DNA from: Mycobacterium colombiense
GTDB lineage: Bacteria; Actinomycetota; Actinomycetes; Mycobacteriales; Mycobacteriaceae
Assembly: GCF_001672755.1 (NCBI RefSeq)
Contig: NZ_LZKI01000069.1
Location: 1-59,328, forward strand
Direction: 5' to 3'
Length of the DNA: 59,328 nucleotides
Notes under the pieces: model-generated
What the model saw: only the letters and a program-made list of their open reading frames with translations
What the model was told of the DNA's origin: nothing
Database searches by the model: none
Part shown: positions 32,077 to 41,352 of the stretch, one piece after another
How positions within the stretch are numbered: position 1 is the stretch's first letter
How the letters are laid out: each line of letters starts with the position of its first letter
Translations under genes and position numbers: made by a program

Positions 32077-33239
32077 TTGGTCACCGCCCACTGGGTGACG
32101 GGATACTGCGGTCGCCAGCCGGTGAAGGCGCCCAGCGGCTCGCCGTGATAGTGCTGGAAGCGGTACAGCTCACCACCCAGGCGCTGATGTGCTTGCGTCA
32201 GAACGGCTTCGGACTCGGTGGTGACCACGTTGGCGACAAGTCGGCCGCCGGCCGGCAGGTTGGCCCAGCAGGCGTCGAGCAGGACGGGTTGGGTCAGTCC
32301 GCCGCCGATGAAGATCGCCGACGGCGGCTCCGCGCTGTCGAACGCGCCGGGGGCCTCGCCACGCACATCGATGCTGACCCCGAAGGCTGCGGCATTGCCC
32401 TCCAGGTTGCGCCGGCGGTCTTCGTTGCTTTCAAAAACCACTGCGCTGCAACCCTTTCCGCTCAGACACCACTGCACACTGATGCTGCCGGAGCCCGCGC
32501 CGACGTCCCACAATCGCTCCCCCGGGCGCGGGGCCAGCGCGGCCAGCGTCACCGCGCGGATGCCTTGTTTGGTGATCTGCCCGTCGTGGGTGAAGGCGTC
32601 GTCGGGCAGGGGTGAGACACGTTCGTCGGGCAGGTACCGCACGGCAATCACGTTGAGGTCGTCCAGGTCTCGATCGTCGGCCCAGTCGCGGGCGGTGCCG
32701 TCGCGGCGGTGCTCGTCCGGGGCGCCGAGTCGTTCGAGAACGGTGAACTCCGAATCGCCGCGGCCATGCGCGGTGAGCAGCGCCGCGAGTTCGGTTGGTG
32801 TGGAATTGCCCTGCGCCAGCACGACCGCCTGACCGCCGCGACGCACCGCGGTGTGCGGAGGCGCGGTGACCAGACTGATCACCTCGGTGTCGTGGACGTT
32901 CCAGCCCATCCGCGCGCACGCCAGCGTCACCGACGACACGTGCGGCAGGACCCTGACGTTGCCGCGGCCGTGCAGGCGGATCAGGGTGCCCCCGATGCCG
33001 TGCAGCAGCGGATCGCCGCTGGCCACCACGTGCACGTCACCCGTGCGTTCGTCGAGCAACGTTTGCAGCGCCGGCAGCATCGGCGACGGCCACTGCCGCC
33101 GGGGCGCGCGCACCGTGTCGTCGAGCAGGTCGAGCTGCCGCTTGGAGCCGTAAATGATCCCAGCCCTGCGGAGTTCGGCACGCGAAGCCTCGCCGAGTCC
33201 GGCCATGCCGTCGGCGCCGATACCGACCACGATGATCAT
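32073..33239 (-). CDS. cobL: Precorrin-6B C5,15-methyltransferase (decarboxylating) CobL
   Basis: 388 residues. Two domains: CbiE-like tetrapyrrole methyltransferase (about 1-195: VVGIGADGMAGL, VVASGDPLLHGIGG, VLPHVSSVTLACARMGW) and CbiT-like Rossmann methyltransferase (about 210-388: ITKQGIRAVTLAAL, SAM loop WDVGAGSGSISVQW, IFIGGGLTQP). It methylates C5 and C15 and removes the C12 acetate carboxyl. First gene of cobLMK. Confidence 0.95.
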   Translation of the reverse strand: MIIVVGIGADGMAGLGEASRAELRRAGIIYGSKRQLDLLDDTVRAPRRQWPSPMLPALQTLLDERTGDVHVVASGDPLLHGIGGTLIRLHGRGNVRVLPHVSSVTLACARMGWNVHDTEVISLVTAPPHTAVRRGGQAVVLAQGNSTPTELAALLTAHGRGDSEFTVLERLGAPDEHRRDGTARDWADDRDLDDLNVIAVRYLPDERVSPLPDDAFTHDGQITKQGIRAVTLAALAPRPGERLWDVGAGSGSISVQWCLSGKGCSAVVFESNEDRRRNLEGNAAAFGVSIDVRGEAPGAFDSAEPPSAIFIGGGLTQPVLLDACWANLPAGGRLVANVVTTESEAVLTQAHQRLGGELYRFQHYHGEPLGAFTGWRPQYPVTQWAVTK

Positions 33240-33285
33240 AGGCGCCGCTCCTCATCGCGTCGCTCTGCATCGTCAGCGGGGCGGA

Positions 33286-34035
33286 TCATCGCGGCATCCT
33301 GCGCCAGACGAACTGCGGCAGTAGTCGCATCACCGCCGCCGCGGGGCCCAGCGCCCACGGGATCCATACGGTGCGGCGGCCCTTCGCGAGCGCACGCGCG
33401 GTGGCGGCGGCGACCTGGGCGGGCGTACTGGGCAGCGGTGCCGGCGACATGCCTTCCGTCATGCGACCGATGACGAATCCCGGCCGGGCGATCAGCAGCC
33501 GGACCCCGGTGCCGTGCAGCGCGTCGGCCAGGCCGCTGGCGAAGCCGTCCAGGCCGGCCTTCGCCGAGCCGTAGACGTAGTTGGCGCGGCGCACGCGCGC
33601 CCCGGCGATCGAGGAGAACACCACCAGCCGTCCTGTGTCCGCTTTGCGCATCGCCGTGGCCAGGTGGGTGAGCAGGCTGACCTGGGCGAGGTAGTCGGTG
33701 TGGACGACGGCGACCGCGTGCGCCGCGTCGGTTTCGGCGCGGGCCTGATCGCCCAGGATGCCGAAGGCCAGCACCGCGGTGCCGATGGGACCGTGGTCGG
33801 CGACGATCGAGGCGACCAGCGGGCCGTGCGAGGTCAGGTCGTCGGCGTCGAATTCCCTGGTGTCAACCGCCGCGGCGCCCGCGGCCTTGAGCGCGTTGAC
33901 CTGCTCAGCGAGCTGATCGGCCTTGCGGGCGGCCAGCACGACCGTCGCGCCGGGCGCGAGGAGTCGCGCCAGCTCGATCCCGATCTCGCTGCGGCCGCCC
34001 AGGATTACTACTGGACCTGCGCCCGTGTCGTCCAC
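33286..34035 (-). CDS. Short-chain dehydrogenase, Rv2073c-like
   Basis: 249 residues if started at the GTG at 34035, the length I recall for Rv2073c; a start at 34050 adds five residues. SDR fold: [14 protein letters not shown] (nucleotide loop), VFSSIAGAR and [13 protein letters not shown] (Tyr-x3-Lys), [10 protein letters not shown]. The C-terminal [21 protein letters not shown] resembles the DprE2-like (decaprenylphosphoryl-ribose pathway) group, so a cell-wall sugar or lipid substrate is possible but unproven. It lies 46 bp upstream of cobL and divergent from the biliverdin-reductase-like gene. Confidence 0.87.
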   Translation of the reverse strand: MDDTGAGPVVILGGRSEIGIELARLLAPGATVVLAARKADQLAEQVNALKAAGAAAVDTREFDADDLTSHGPLVASIVADHGPIGTAVLAFGILGDQARAETDAAHAVAVVHTDYLAQVSLLTHLATAMRKADTGRLVVFSSIAGARVRRANYVYGSAKAGLDGFASGLADALHGTGVRLLIARPGFVIGRMTEGMSPAPLPSTPAQVAAATARALAKGRRTVWIPWALGPAAAVMRLLPQFVWRRMPR

Positions 34036-34070
34036 GGCTGCGATTATCACCTGCGCTAGCGTGGGCGGTG

Positions 34071-34481
34071 ATGGCGAATACCACTACCCGGCTCACCGAC
34101 GACGCCTTGGCGTTTCTGTCGGAACGCCATCTGGCCATGCTGACCACGCTGCGAGCCGACAATTCACCGCACGTGGTGGCGGTCGGTTTCACCTTTGACC
34201 CCAAGACGCACATCGCGCGGGTCATCACCACCGGGGGTTCGCAAAAGGCTGTCAACGCCGATCGTGGCGGCCTCGCCGTGCTCAGCCAAGTCGACGGCGC
34301 GCGGTGGCTATCGCTAGAGGGCCGGTCCAAGGTCAACAACGACGTCGACGCGGTGCGCGACGCCGAGCTGCGATACGCCCAGCGCTATCGGACGCCGCGA
34401 CCCAACCCGCGACGCGTGGTCATCGAGGTTCAGATCGAGCGGGTGCTGGGGTCGTCGGATCTTCTGGACCGGGGCGAGTAG
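34071..34481 (+). CDS. F420H2-dependent biliverdin reductase-like protein (Rv2074 family)
   Basis: 136 residues, PPOX split-barrel fold. Near-identical in pattern to Rv2074, which reduces biliverdin with F420H2. Seen: [82 protein letters not shown] three bases upstream could also start it. It marks the left edge of the accessory toxin locus, where Rv2075c-Rv2088 stand in M. tuberculosis. Confidence 0.9.
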   Translation: MANTTTRLTDDALAFLSERHLAMLTTLRADNSPHVVAVGFTFDPKTHIARVITTGGSQKAVNADRGGLAVLSQVDGARWLSLEGRSKVNNDVDAVRDAELRYAQRYRTPRPNPRRVVIEVQIERVLGSSDLLDRGE

Positions 34482-34531
34482 CAGTTGTTCGGGTGGATCC
34501 CGACCTGCATCCCCGATCCCGACGCATTCAT

Positions 34532-34840
34532 TCAGCGGAGGTTCCATCCAACGCATCGGCCGATCTCGTGCAGCGCTTCCTGCGATAGTTCTGGGTGCTT
34601 CTCGTGGAAACGTCGAAGAATATCGTTCACGCCTTCCACCAATGTCATGTTGCCCCAATCGATCGGCATGCCAACTGCCTCGTGCACCAGTTCAGAAACG
34701 CGCGCAATCAAAGATGGTGCTTGCGCTGGCCCGTACACCTCAAGCACCTTCTGTTTGTCAATATGAGGAACAGCGGTGCCGCCGACAGCTATGACGATTG
34801 CGGCATTAAGAACGGCCGGATCCACCCTCAGCTGCTCCAT
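34532..34840 (-). CDS. Hypothetical protein, second candidate immunity gene
   Basis: 102 residues, no family recognised. Begins MEQLRVDPAVLNAAIVIAVG; the C-terminal half is helical and acidic/basic (RRFHEKHPELSQEALHEIGR). The third gene behind the toxin, same strand. The DNA is only about 50% GC, well below the flanks. Its ATG overlaps the end of a 27-codon open frame (34828-34911) that starts after a strong AAGGAGG, so the true N-terminus may have been moved by a frameshift. An immunity or orphan-immunity role is inferred from position. Confidence 0.6.
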   Translation of the reverse strand: MEQLRVDPAVLNAAIVIAVGGTAVPHIDKQKVLEVYGPAQAPSLIARVSELVHEAVGMPIDWGNMTLVEGVNDILRRFHEKHPELSQEALHEIGRCVGWNLR

Positions 34841-34911
34841 CGCTCGAAAATTGTTCTGTCCGTACCCGTTTCGGGATCGACGATCATTATGTACTGAAGT
34901 TGAAGATTCAT
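34828..34911 (-). CDS. 27-codon open frame overlapping the second immunity candidate
   Basis: Begins MNLQLQYIMIVDPETGTDRT and stops at TGA 34830-34828, overlapping the next ATG (34840) in another frame. An AAGGAGG at 34934-34928 precedes it by 16 bases, too far for a standard site. The peptide reads like the first strand of a globular protein, so it could be the true N-terminus of the 102-residue gene after loss of frame, or a small leader. Low confidence as an independent gene. Confidence 0.3.
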   Translation of the reverse strand: MNLQLQYIMIVDPETGTDRTIFERWSS

Positions 34912-34932
34912 GAATCGTGGTGCTCGACCTCC

Positions 34933-35196
34933 TTAAACGGGAGTCCCGCGGTTATTGCCAGGTTGTTGCAAGAGCAGATCGTCATGTTCATGCCGACGGC
35001 AAGCTTCGATGAATTCGACCGCGGTTTTCCTGTCACCTAGAAACTGCTGGTACTGGTCGGGTGTGAGTTCATAGTATTCTTCGTAGTCTACGATCCCATT
35101 GCTTACCGGTATAGACGCGTAGTAGCGGCCTGACGTCGACTCGATGCCGATCGAATATCTATCTTCTCGCGAAAAATATGTGTCATCGAACTTCAT
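34933..35196 (-). CDS. Hypothetical protein, likely immunity protein of the adjacent toxin
   Basis: 87 residues, ATG start, 11 bp after the toxin stop. Acidic and Tyr-rich: MKFDDTYFSREDRYSIGIES, RYYASIPVSNGIVDYEEYYEL, ending in QQPGNNRGTPV. No membrane segment, so probably cytosolic. The family is not named to me, although similar small proteins accompany toxin genes in actinobacteria. Small size, acidity and tight coupling behind a polymorphic toxin fit a cognate immunity protein; this is inference. GC is about 40-45% at its 5' end and middle. Confidence 0.72.
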   Translation of the reverse strand: MKFDDTYFSREDRYSIGIESTSGRYYASIPVSNGIVDYEEYYELTPDQYQQFLGDRKTAVEFIEACRRHEHDDLLLQQPGNNRGTPV

Positions 35197-35207
35197 AGCG
35201 CTTCTTT

Positions 35208-37766
35208 CTACTCGAAGACATCAGTTACAGTGTAATCGCCTGGGCCTATCCATCCACCATCCACGACAGCCTCCGATGAGCCATTAGGCAAGACGCCACC
35301 GGGGATCCATTGTTCGTTCGCACCAGCCTCGTTGCCGGACGGAATTCGTAGGTTGAAGTTCCCTGGGTCAGCGATATCGATCCTGACAATCTTGTTTGAG
35401 TCTAGAAAACCTCGGGGTAATCCGAGTTCAGTCTCCATTGCCCGGAAGTCGCCCCCCGTTGCCGCTGTCATTGTATCGGCTTCATGTTTGGGCATCACGA
35501 ATGATGTTCCATCCCGCTGGGCTATACCGTATTTCTCGAGATTGCTTTCCGGCATAAACCGGGTTGCGCCATCGTCGAACTTACGAAGTTGTTTCTCAAT
35601 ATATTGCGATGACAAGTACTCCGTAGGATCAGGACGAGTGCCTTTGGGCATGGCTATGATCTCATCGCGCTTGTCTGCGGTGAGTCCGTCCGCCGACCCG
35701 TCGTCCCCGTGAACAAGATGCGTGTCGTCCGGTCTACGCCTACTCGGATCGTCACCGTCCGGCGACCTGCCGTCCGGACGATCTTCCGGCGGGTCGCCAC
35801 CGTCTCCATAGGACTTCGCACCACCCGGTTGGTGTCCCGCTGGCGTGCCTTTCTCGGCAGGCCCGTGCCAGCCACCGCTCAGCGGTGGCACTTCAGCCGG
35901 GTGACCGTTCGGAGGTGCGAAGTGCGGGGATGCCGGCGCCGGTGAGTGGGCTTCGAAAGGTACGGCTCCGCCGGGAAATCCGTTGGGCGACACTGGCGGC
36001 GAATGATCAATCGGTTGCGAGAGTGCCGATGGCAAGCGCTCACCGACGACGGTCGGCACTGCTCCAGCCGGCGAACCGGTGGCCGCCACCGACGCCGGTT
36101 CGTGCGGCCCATCCGAGAGGCCTGGCCTCGGAGCCTCGGGGGGTGTTGAATCCGGCGCGGGCATCGATCCCGGCGCCGAATCCGGCGCGTGGGGCGCGCC
36201 CGGAGCGCCATCCGCCGGACGAGGCACCGATTCAACCGGTGCGTCCGGCAACTTTCCTGGCGGCAAGCTCACGGGACTGCCACTCGGCGGCGCATCGCCT
36301 TTCGGCAGGTCTCCATCGAGATTTTCAAGATCTTTGGTTATATCGCTGCCGGTTTTGGCGATACCCGGCAAGGCACCGCCGGCGCCTTCCGCCTCGGCGG
36401 CCGCTCCTTTAACACCCTGGAGTGCCCCTTCGCCCTCCGCGAGATCCCCCGTCGCCTCGGCGCCGCCCGCCGCCTCCGCAGCTTTCACGCCCGACTTCGC
36501 TGCACCACCGCCACCGGCCATGGTTCCAAGATCGAAGCCAATCTCTCCGAGCCCCACCCCGGGCCGGTCTGAGGTCAAATCGTCCCAGTGGGTAAGGCCT
36601 TTCACGAGGCCGAGATCGGTTTTTGCCGCACCGGCCGGGTCGAACAGCGCATACGCCGGGATGGATTGGACCGCAGTCTTATCCAGTGCGGCCCAACTGG
36701 CCGCAGCGCCTTTGGGATCAAAGGCGAATCGACTCGGATCAAGTTGGTCTGCGAATTCCACAGCGCCAACCGCGCCTTTGAAGACGCCTTCTCCGAAATC
36801 GGTCCAAGCATCGAAGTAGCCCGCTGCCACACTCCCGACGTCCTCGCCGAAGAATTCGACCAACTGGCCGTCCACCAAGTGCTGCCCCCGAACCACCAGG
36901 CGATCGATGATCTGCATTCCGGTCTTCAGGACTTGTTCGCGTGCATGAGCTTCACGCTTCATGTTGTGCAGTACGCCATTGATGTCGTTGGCGATCTTTT
37001 CGAGTTCATCGAGCGCATCGCCTTCGAAGATCAATATCGCGTCGTGAACCAAATCGGTCAGGGACCCCAACCGGTTCAACAGATCCCGAATCTTGTTCTG
37101 GGCGTCGTCCACCTCGTCCGCGAAGTCGTCCAAGGTATCGGCCAGCTTGTCGCATTGCGGGCCCAACTTGCCGATGATAGCGGCGAGCAACGCCAGATTG
37201 TGCTGGACCAACTCGCCTTCCGGTATCTGCTGCCCGGCGATTACCGACTTCGGGCCGTTGAGCGCGGCTTGAACACCGCTAAGCGACGCGCCGAGTCCGC
37301 GCCAACAACCCGCGGCCGCATGCATTCCAACCGCATTGCCATTCGGCCACACATCGTCGAGCAGCGATTCCACCACTCCCCACAGCAGTGGTCGGGCGAC
37401 GCCCGCACCCATGACGTCCGGCGCATTCGGAGGCGCGACCTTCGCGGGTGACCCCGGCGATGGCAGTACATGCCCGCCGCCGCCTACTTTCGAGGCTGCC
37501 TCTGCCCGTGAGTAATTCGACGCGCAAAGTTGAATCTTGGCCCCGAGCTTCCGGCAAGCATCGATCCCGGCAGCCACCCCGGTCAACAATGACCGCGCCG
37601 CGTTCTGATAGTTCAGCGCAAAGACCATGCCGGCGGAATCCTGGCCGCTATTGATCCCGAATCCAGCCGACAATTGGCCAAGGGCTGTGGCAATGCCGTC
37701 GCCAATGACGCTCACACCGGTGCCGGCGACAAACATCGCCTCCGGATCGACAGCCAAGGGAGCCAC
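35208..37766 (-). CDS. ESX/type VII-type polymorphic toxin candidate
   Basis: 852 residues from a GTG. Layout: N-terminal all-helical region (about 1-330) with no signal peptide, like large ESX/WXG100-type substrates and CpnT N-domains, including a long charged helix (DTLDDFADEVDDAQNKIRD); a Gly/Ala/Glu region (about 400-470); a long Pro/Ser/Gly/Asp-rich linker (about 480-700); then a compact C-terminal domain of about 140 residues starting near MPKGTRPDPTEYLSSQYIEK and including SGNEAGANEQWIPGG. That end domain lacks what I recall of the TNT NAD-glycohydrolase domain, and I cannot name it. Base use drops from GC-rich to near 50% toward the 3' end, as expected for an exchanged toxin tip. Two small immunity-like genes follow. 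Confidence 0.75.
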   Translation of the reverse strand: MAPLAVDPEAMFVAGTGVSVIGDGIATALGQLSAGFGINSGQDSAGMVFALNYQNAARSLLTGVAAGIDACRKLGAKIQLCASNYSRAEAASKVGGGGHVLPSPGSPAKVAPPNAPDVMGAGVARPLLWGVVESLLDDVWPNGNAVGMHAAAGCWRGLGASLSGVQAALNGPKSVIAGQQIPEGELVQHNLALLAAIIGKLGPQCDKLADTLDDFADEVDDAQNKIRDLLNRLGSLTDLVHDAILIFEGDALDELEKIANDINGVLHNMKREAHAREQVLKTGMQIIDRLVVRGQHLVDGQLVEFFGEDVGSVAAGYFDAWTDFGEGVFKGAVGAVEFADQLDPSRFAFDPKGAAASWAALDKTAVQSIPAYALFDPAGAAKTDLGLVKGLTHWDDLTSDRPGVGLGEIGFDLGTMAGGGGAAKSGVKAAEAAGGAEATGDLAEGEGALQGVKGAAAEAEGAGGALPGIAKTGSDITKDLENLDGDLPKGDAPPSGSPVSLPPGKLPDAPVESVPRPADGAPGAPHAPDSAPGSMPAPDSTPPEAPRPGLSDGPHEPASVAATGSPAGAVPTVVGERLPSALSQPIDHSPPVSPNGFPGGAVPFEAHSPAPASPHFAPPNGHPAEVPPLSGGWHGPAEKGTPAGHQPGGAKSYGDGGDPPEDRPDGRSPDGDDPSRRRPDDTHLVHGDDGSADGLTADKRDEIIAMPKGTRPDPTEYLSSQYIEKQLRKFDDGATRFMPESNLEKYGIAQRDGTSFVMPKHEADTMTAATGGDFRAMETELGLPRGFLDSNKIVRIDIADPGNFNLRIPSGNEAGANEQWIPGGVLPNGSSEAVVDGGWIGPGDYTVTDVFE

Positions 37767-37854
37767 GTGCGGATTTTCGCTCAGGTCCGCCCGTCGCCGC
37801 TATTCACCCAATGATCGCTCCGCCAAGCTAGCCACGATCACCTAGCACGACAAC

Positions 37855-40131
37855 TCATTCGTCAACAGTCGCCGTCAGCGTGATCTGGTGTCGCCCAGGC
37901 GACACCGTGACGGTCGGCCCGGCCGGTTGCCCATCGAGCTGCACGGCAACCGCCGCAGGCAAGCCGCCGAGCGTGATCTGGGCGGCGACATCGGTGGACA
38001 CCGTGATGGTCGACTTCGGCAACGCGGCCAGCCCGGCACGCGCGATATCAACCCTCAGACCGGCAACCCCCTTGAGGCCCAACGTCAGATACGGCAGCGG
38101 GCCGACGGGACGTCCAACCTGCCAGTCCAGTTCGCTGTACAGCCCGGGCGTCGGCTCAAAACCCGGAATGACGCCGCGATGGTGCCGAATGGTGTGCGCG
38201 GGATCCGGCCGCGCGTACGAGCGCGCATCGACTTCGGCGACGGCCCCGCGCCGCTCGGTCACCTGGCGGTCGGCGGCCAGCTCCGACAACCACCACACCT
38301 GGTGTGGCCCGATACCCAGATCGGCGCGCACCAGCTGCGGATACCAGGCGAACGTGATGTGTCCCGGATCCGCTTGGCGCACAGCGGTTCCCATGTGGGA
38401 GATCGGATCTTCGAATTTGTCCTGGAACACCCAGGCGATGTGATCCTCGAGCGGGTAAACACTGAATCGGTGCCGGTAACCCAGCCGGTCGAGCTCCAGC
38501 ACCTGCTCGGCGGCCGAGGCGAAGGGCACCAGTTCGTCGAGCAGCCCATGCGCGATGACGTACGGCAGCCATCGGGCGTTTGCCAGCAGCTTCCAGGTGT
38601 CACCCTCGCGGGCGCAGGGTGTGTCCAGATCGAGGTCGGCGGGGATGTCGACGTCAGGCAGCAGCCGCACACCGCACGTCGGGGGCCCCGCCAACACCAC
38701 CGCCTGCGAGAACACCTGCGGGTAGCTCAGCCCCAGCTTGTAGGTCGCATACCCGCCCATCGAATAGCCGGAGATCACAGTTCGATTGGGATCGGTGCCC
38801 AATTGTTCGGCAACCCGCGCCCATACTTCCCAGACGTCGAGTTCGCCGGTGTCGAAGTACCAGGTGGACGGCCCCCGGGCCAACGGCGTGACCACCACCG
38901 AGTCGCGGCCCTCGCACACTTCGTGCAGCAGCCGCGGGTCGATCGCGGCGAACTGGCTCTGCCCGAGGGAAAGCGAGTGCAGCAGCAAGGTCAGCGGCAG
39001 CGCGCGGCCCGGCGCGTAACTCGACGGCAGGCAGATCGAGTACGGCTGCACCCGACCGAGGAATTGCGGCTTGGTGTTCAAGATGTCGTTGGCGGCCCAG
39101 CCCTGTTCCAGGCCCTGGCCGAGGTCGACCGACGACACGTACCACCGGGTGGACGGGCCGGTGATCACCGGCTCGGGAGCGGTTTCGCGGGCCGCCAGCC
39201 GAGCCCACGGCACCGTCAACGCGAACTCGGAGACGTCGCCATGTGTCAGGGCGGCCGCCTGAGCGGCATCCGACCAGAAGTTCAGGTGCGGCGGCTCCTG
39301 CTCGTTGGTGCGGAATGCCACGTTGTAGACGTTGGGTTGCCCGAGCAGCGCGCCGTGCAGGGCGGACACGTCGGCGAACCCATCCCCCGCCGCGTTGGCC
39401 AACCCCGCGACCAGGCGGACCGTCCAGTTCCCCGTGGGCTCCGCCAGCGACCGCGGGACCTGCGCCACAAACGACCGCGACTGCATGTCGACGCTGTGTT
39501 CGACCGGCGTCCTGACCTGAGTGGTGAGATCGATCAGCGCGGCGCCGCTGCCCGAGACCAGCAAGGCCATGTCGATACCCTTCGAGCGCACGCCCGCTCC
39601 GGCGGGCCAGTCTTCGGCCGCCGTTCGGGTGGGGTCGGTGTCGAAGGTGAACAGCGCGATGGGAATTGAGGCGTCCAACAAGGTATTCCAGTCGATCCGC
39701 CACCAGGTGTGGGTCTCGGTGAGCCCGATGGCGACGCGGAAGATGTCGGCGCCGTTGCCCGCCGCGGGCCCGTCGGGATAGACGTAGGTTCCGCGTGGCG
39801 GCGCCTGAATCTTCAGGTCGCCGATCGGGATGCCGGTCGCGCCATGGTCGTCGTAGAGGAAGTCGGTCCAGAACAGGGCACCGCCGGCCACTCGTCCGGC
39901 GCCGCATGTGCGTGGGAACTGCTCACCGAACGGCCATCCCGCGGGGGTGGGAAGCTTCGGCTCGGGGCGCCGCGCGGCCGGCGGCACACCCTCGGGCATC
40001 CCGTCGACCACGATGAGCTCAGCCGGCGGCGCAGGTGCCGGTGCTGATGGCGGTGCGACGTGGTGCAAGACCGCATCGGCGACGTGACGGGCAATGCGAA
40101 TCGGCAGCAGCGGGAGATCCAGAAGTGACAT
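37855..40131 (-). CDS. Large alpha/beta hydrolase (esterase/prolyl-oligopeptidase-like)
   Basis: 758 residues from the ATG at 40131. The first about 340 residues are a beta-rich domain (EQFPRTCGAGRVAGG, ALFTFDTDPTRTAAEDW). The catalytic domain begins near YSICLPSSYAPGRALPLTLLLH, with nucleophile Ser457 in ISGYSMGGYATYKLG; the acid and His are probably in HGLLDELVPF and PLEDHIAWVF. The C-terminal 80 residues form another beta region. No signal peptide is clear; the N-terminus has a weak hydrophobic stretch. Peptidase or lipid esterase activity is possible. Not part of the M. tuberculosis gene order as I recall it. Confidence 0.8.
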   Translation of the reverse strand: MSLLDLPLLPIRIARHVADAVLHHVAPPSAPAPAPPAELIVVDGMPEGVPPAARRPEPKLPTPAGWPFGEQFPRTCGAGRVAGGALFWTDFLYDDHGATGIPIGDLKIQAPPRGTYVYPDGPAAGNGADIFRVAIGLTETHTWWRIDWNTLLDASIPIALFTFDTDPTRTAAEDWPAGAGVRSKGIDMALLVSGSGAALIDLTTQVRTPVEHSVDMQSRSFVAQVPRSLAEPTGNWTVRLVAGLANAAGDGFADVSALHGALLGQPNVYNVAFRTNEQEPPHLNFWSDAAQAAALTHGDVSEFALTVPWARLAARETAPEPVITGPSTRWYVSSVDLGQGLEQGWAANDILNTKPQFLGRVQPYSICLPSSYAPGRALPLTLLLHSLSLGQSQFAAIDPRLLHEVCEGRDSVVVTPLARGPSTWYFDTGELDVWEVWARVAEQLGTDPNRTVISGYSMGGYATYKLGLSYPQVFSQAVVLAGPPTCGVRLLPDVDIPADLDLDTPCAREGDTWKLLANARWLPYVIAHGLLDELVPFASAAEQVLELDRLGYRHRFSVYPLEDHIAWVFQDKFEDPISHMGTAVRQADPGHITFAWYPQLVRADLGIGPHQVWWLSELAADRQVTERRGAVAEVDARSYARPDPAHTIRHHRGVIPGFEPTPGLYSELDWQVGRPVGPLPYLTLGLKGVAGLRVDIARAGLAALPKSTITVSTDVAAQITLGGLPAAVAVQLDGQPAGPTVTVSPGRHQITLTATVDE

Positions 40132-40164
40132 CACGCCCAACCTACGCGGCCTGTGTCGCGTCGG

Positions 40165-41292
40165 TCAGGCCACCGGGACCACGATCAGTTCGTGTGGCCG
40201 GTTGTTGACGGCCAGGGCGCCATCGGGCGTGACGACGACGATGTCCTCGATGCGCGCACCCCACCGGCCCGGGAAATAAATGCCCGGCTCGATGGAAAAG
40301 GCCATGCCCTCGACCAGGGGCAGATCGTTTCCGGCGACGATGTAGGGCTCTTCGTGCACCGACAAGCCGATGCCGTGCCCGGTCCGGTGCACGAAATACT
40401 TCGCGAGCCCTTCGGCGGCCAGCACGTCGCGGGCGGCGGCGTCGACCTGCTCTGCCGTCACCCCCGGGCGCACCGCGTCATACGCTGCGCGCTGGGCGCG
40501 TTGCAGCACCGAATACTGTTCGGCCACTTCCGGATTCGGCTCTCCGATGCTATACGTGCGCGTCGAGTCGGAGTTGTAGCCGGGTTCATAGGAGCCGCCG
40601 ATATCGACGACGACGATATCGCCGACCTGTAGTTCGCGATCCGAATACCCGTGGTGTGGGTCGGCGCCGTGCGGCCCGGACCCGACGATGATGAAAGCCA
40701 CCTCCGAATGCCCTTCGGCCACAATGGCATTCGCGATGTCGGCGGCCACGTCGGCCTCGGTGCGTCCCGGGACCAGAAACTCCGGCACCCGGGCGTGCAC
40801 CCGATCGATGGCCGCCCCGGCTTTGCGAAGCGCGTCGACTTCGCATTCCTCCTTGACCATGCGCAGTGTGCGCAATACATCGGTGGCCAGGACAGGCAGC
40901 ACGCCGAGCACTCCGGCCAGCGGCAGCAGGTGCAACGCCGGCATGGCGTCGGTGACGGCGGTCGCGGCGGGGTCACCGCCCAACGCGGCGCCCACCAGAT
41001 CGTAGGGATTGTCGCCGTCGACCCAATCCCGCACCGCCAGGCCGAGTTCGGCGATCGCAGACCCCTTGAGTGAGGCCAGCTCCAGCCGGGGCACCACCAC
41101 CGTCGGGTCACCGGATGCCGGCAACACCAGCGCGGTGAACCGTTCCAGGGTCTGCGCGCGCGACCCGACGAGGTAGCGCAGGTCGTACCCCGGTGTGATC
41201 ACCAGCCCGGCCAGGCCTGCGTCGGCGGCCGCGGCGGCGGCCGCGGCCAGACGGCGCTCATACACTGCTGCGTCGAAGCGGTGAGACTCCAT
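40165..41292 (-). CDS. pepE: Xaa-Pro dipeptidase-like peptidase PepE
   Basis: 375 residues from the ATG at 41292, the same length as Rv2089c. M24 metallopeptidase (pita-bread fold). The five metal ligands are visible: Asp in VVVDIGG and in YNSDSTRT, His in HRTGHGIGL, Glu in FSIEPGIY, and Glu in ARIEDIVVV. An N-terminal creatinase-like domain spans about 1-150. It cleaves X-Pro dipeptides by family. Divergent from the exonuclease gene, 60 bp between starts. Confidence 0.94.
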   Translation of the reverse strand: MESHRFDAAVYERRLAAAAAAAADAGLAGLVITPGYDLRYLVGSRAQTLERFTALVLPASGDPTVVVPRLELASLKGSAIAELGLAVRDWVDGDNPYDLVGAALGGDPAATAVTDAMPALHLLPLAGVLGVLPVLATDVLRTLRMVKEECEVDALRKAGAAIDRVHARVPEFLVPGRTEADVAADIANAIVAEGHSEVAFIIVGSGPHGADPHHGYSDRELQVGDIVVVDIGGSYEPGYNSDSTRTYSIGEPNPEVAEQYSVLQRAQRAAYDAVRPGVTAEQVDAAARDVLAAEGLAKYFVHRTGHGIGLSVHEEPYIVAGNDLPLVEGMAFSIEPGIYFPGRWGARIEDIVVVTPDGALAVNNRPHELIVVPVA

Positions 41293-41352
41293 GGCAGCCA
41301 GGCTAATGCTCGATCGCACGTCGCCTCGCGGCGGCGTGAGACCATAACCGGC

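Noticed and set aside
35208..35640. TNT (NAD-glycohydrolase) toxin domain at the end of the 852-residue protein
   Set aside because: Tempting from the CpnT-like layout, but the end domain shares none of the TNT sequence that I recall. Left unassigned.
37888..39669. Open frame of 593 codons on the plus strand
   Set aside because: Antisense to the esterase; Arg/Gln/His-rich, no motif.
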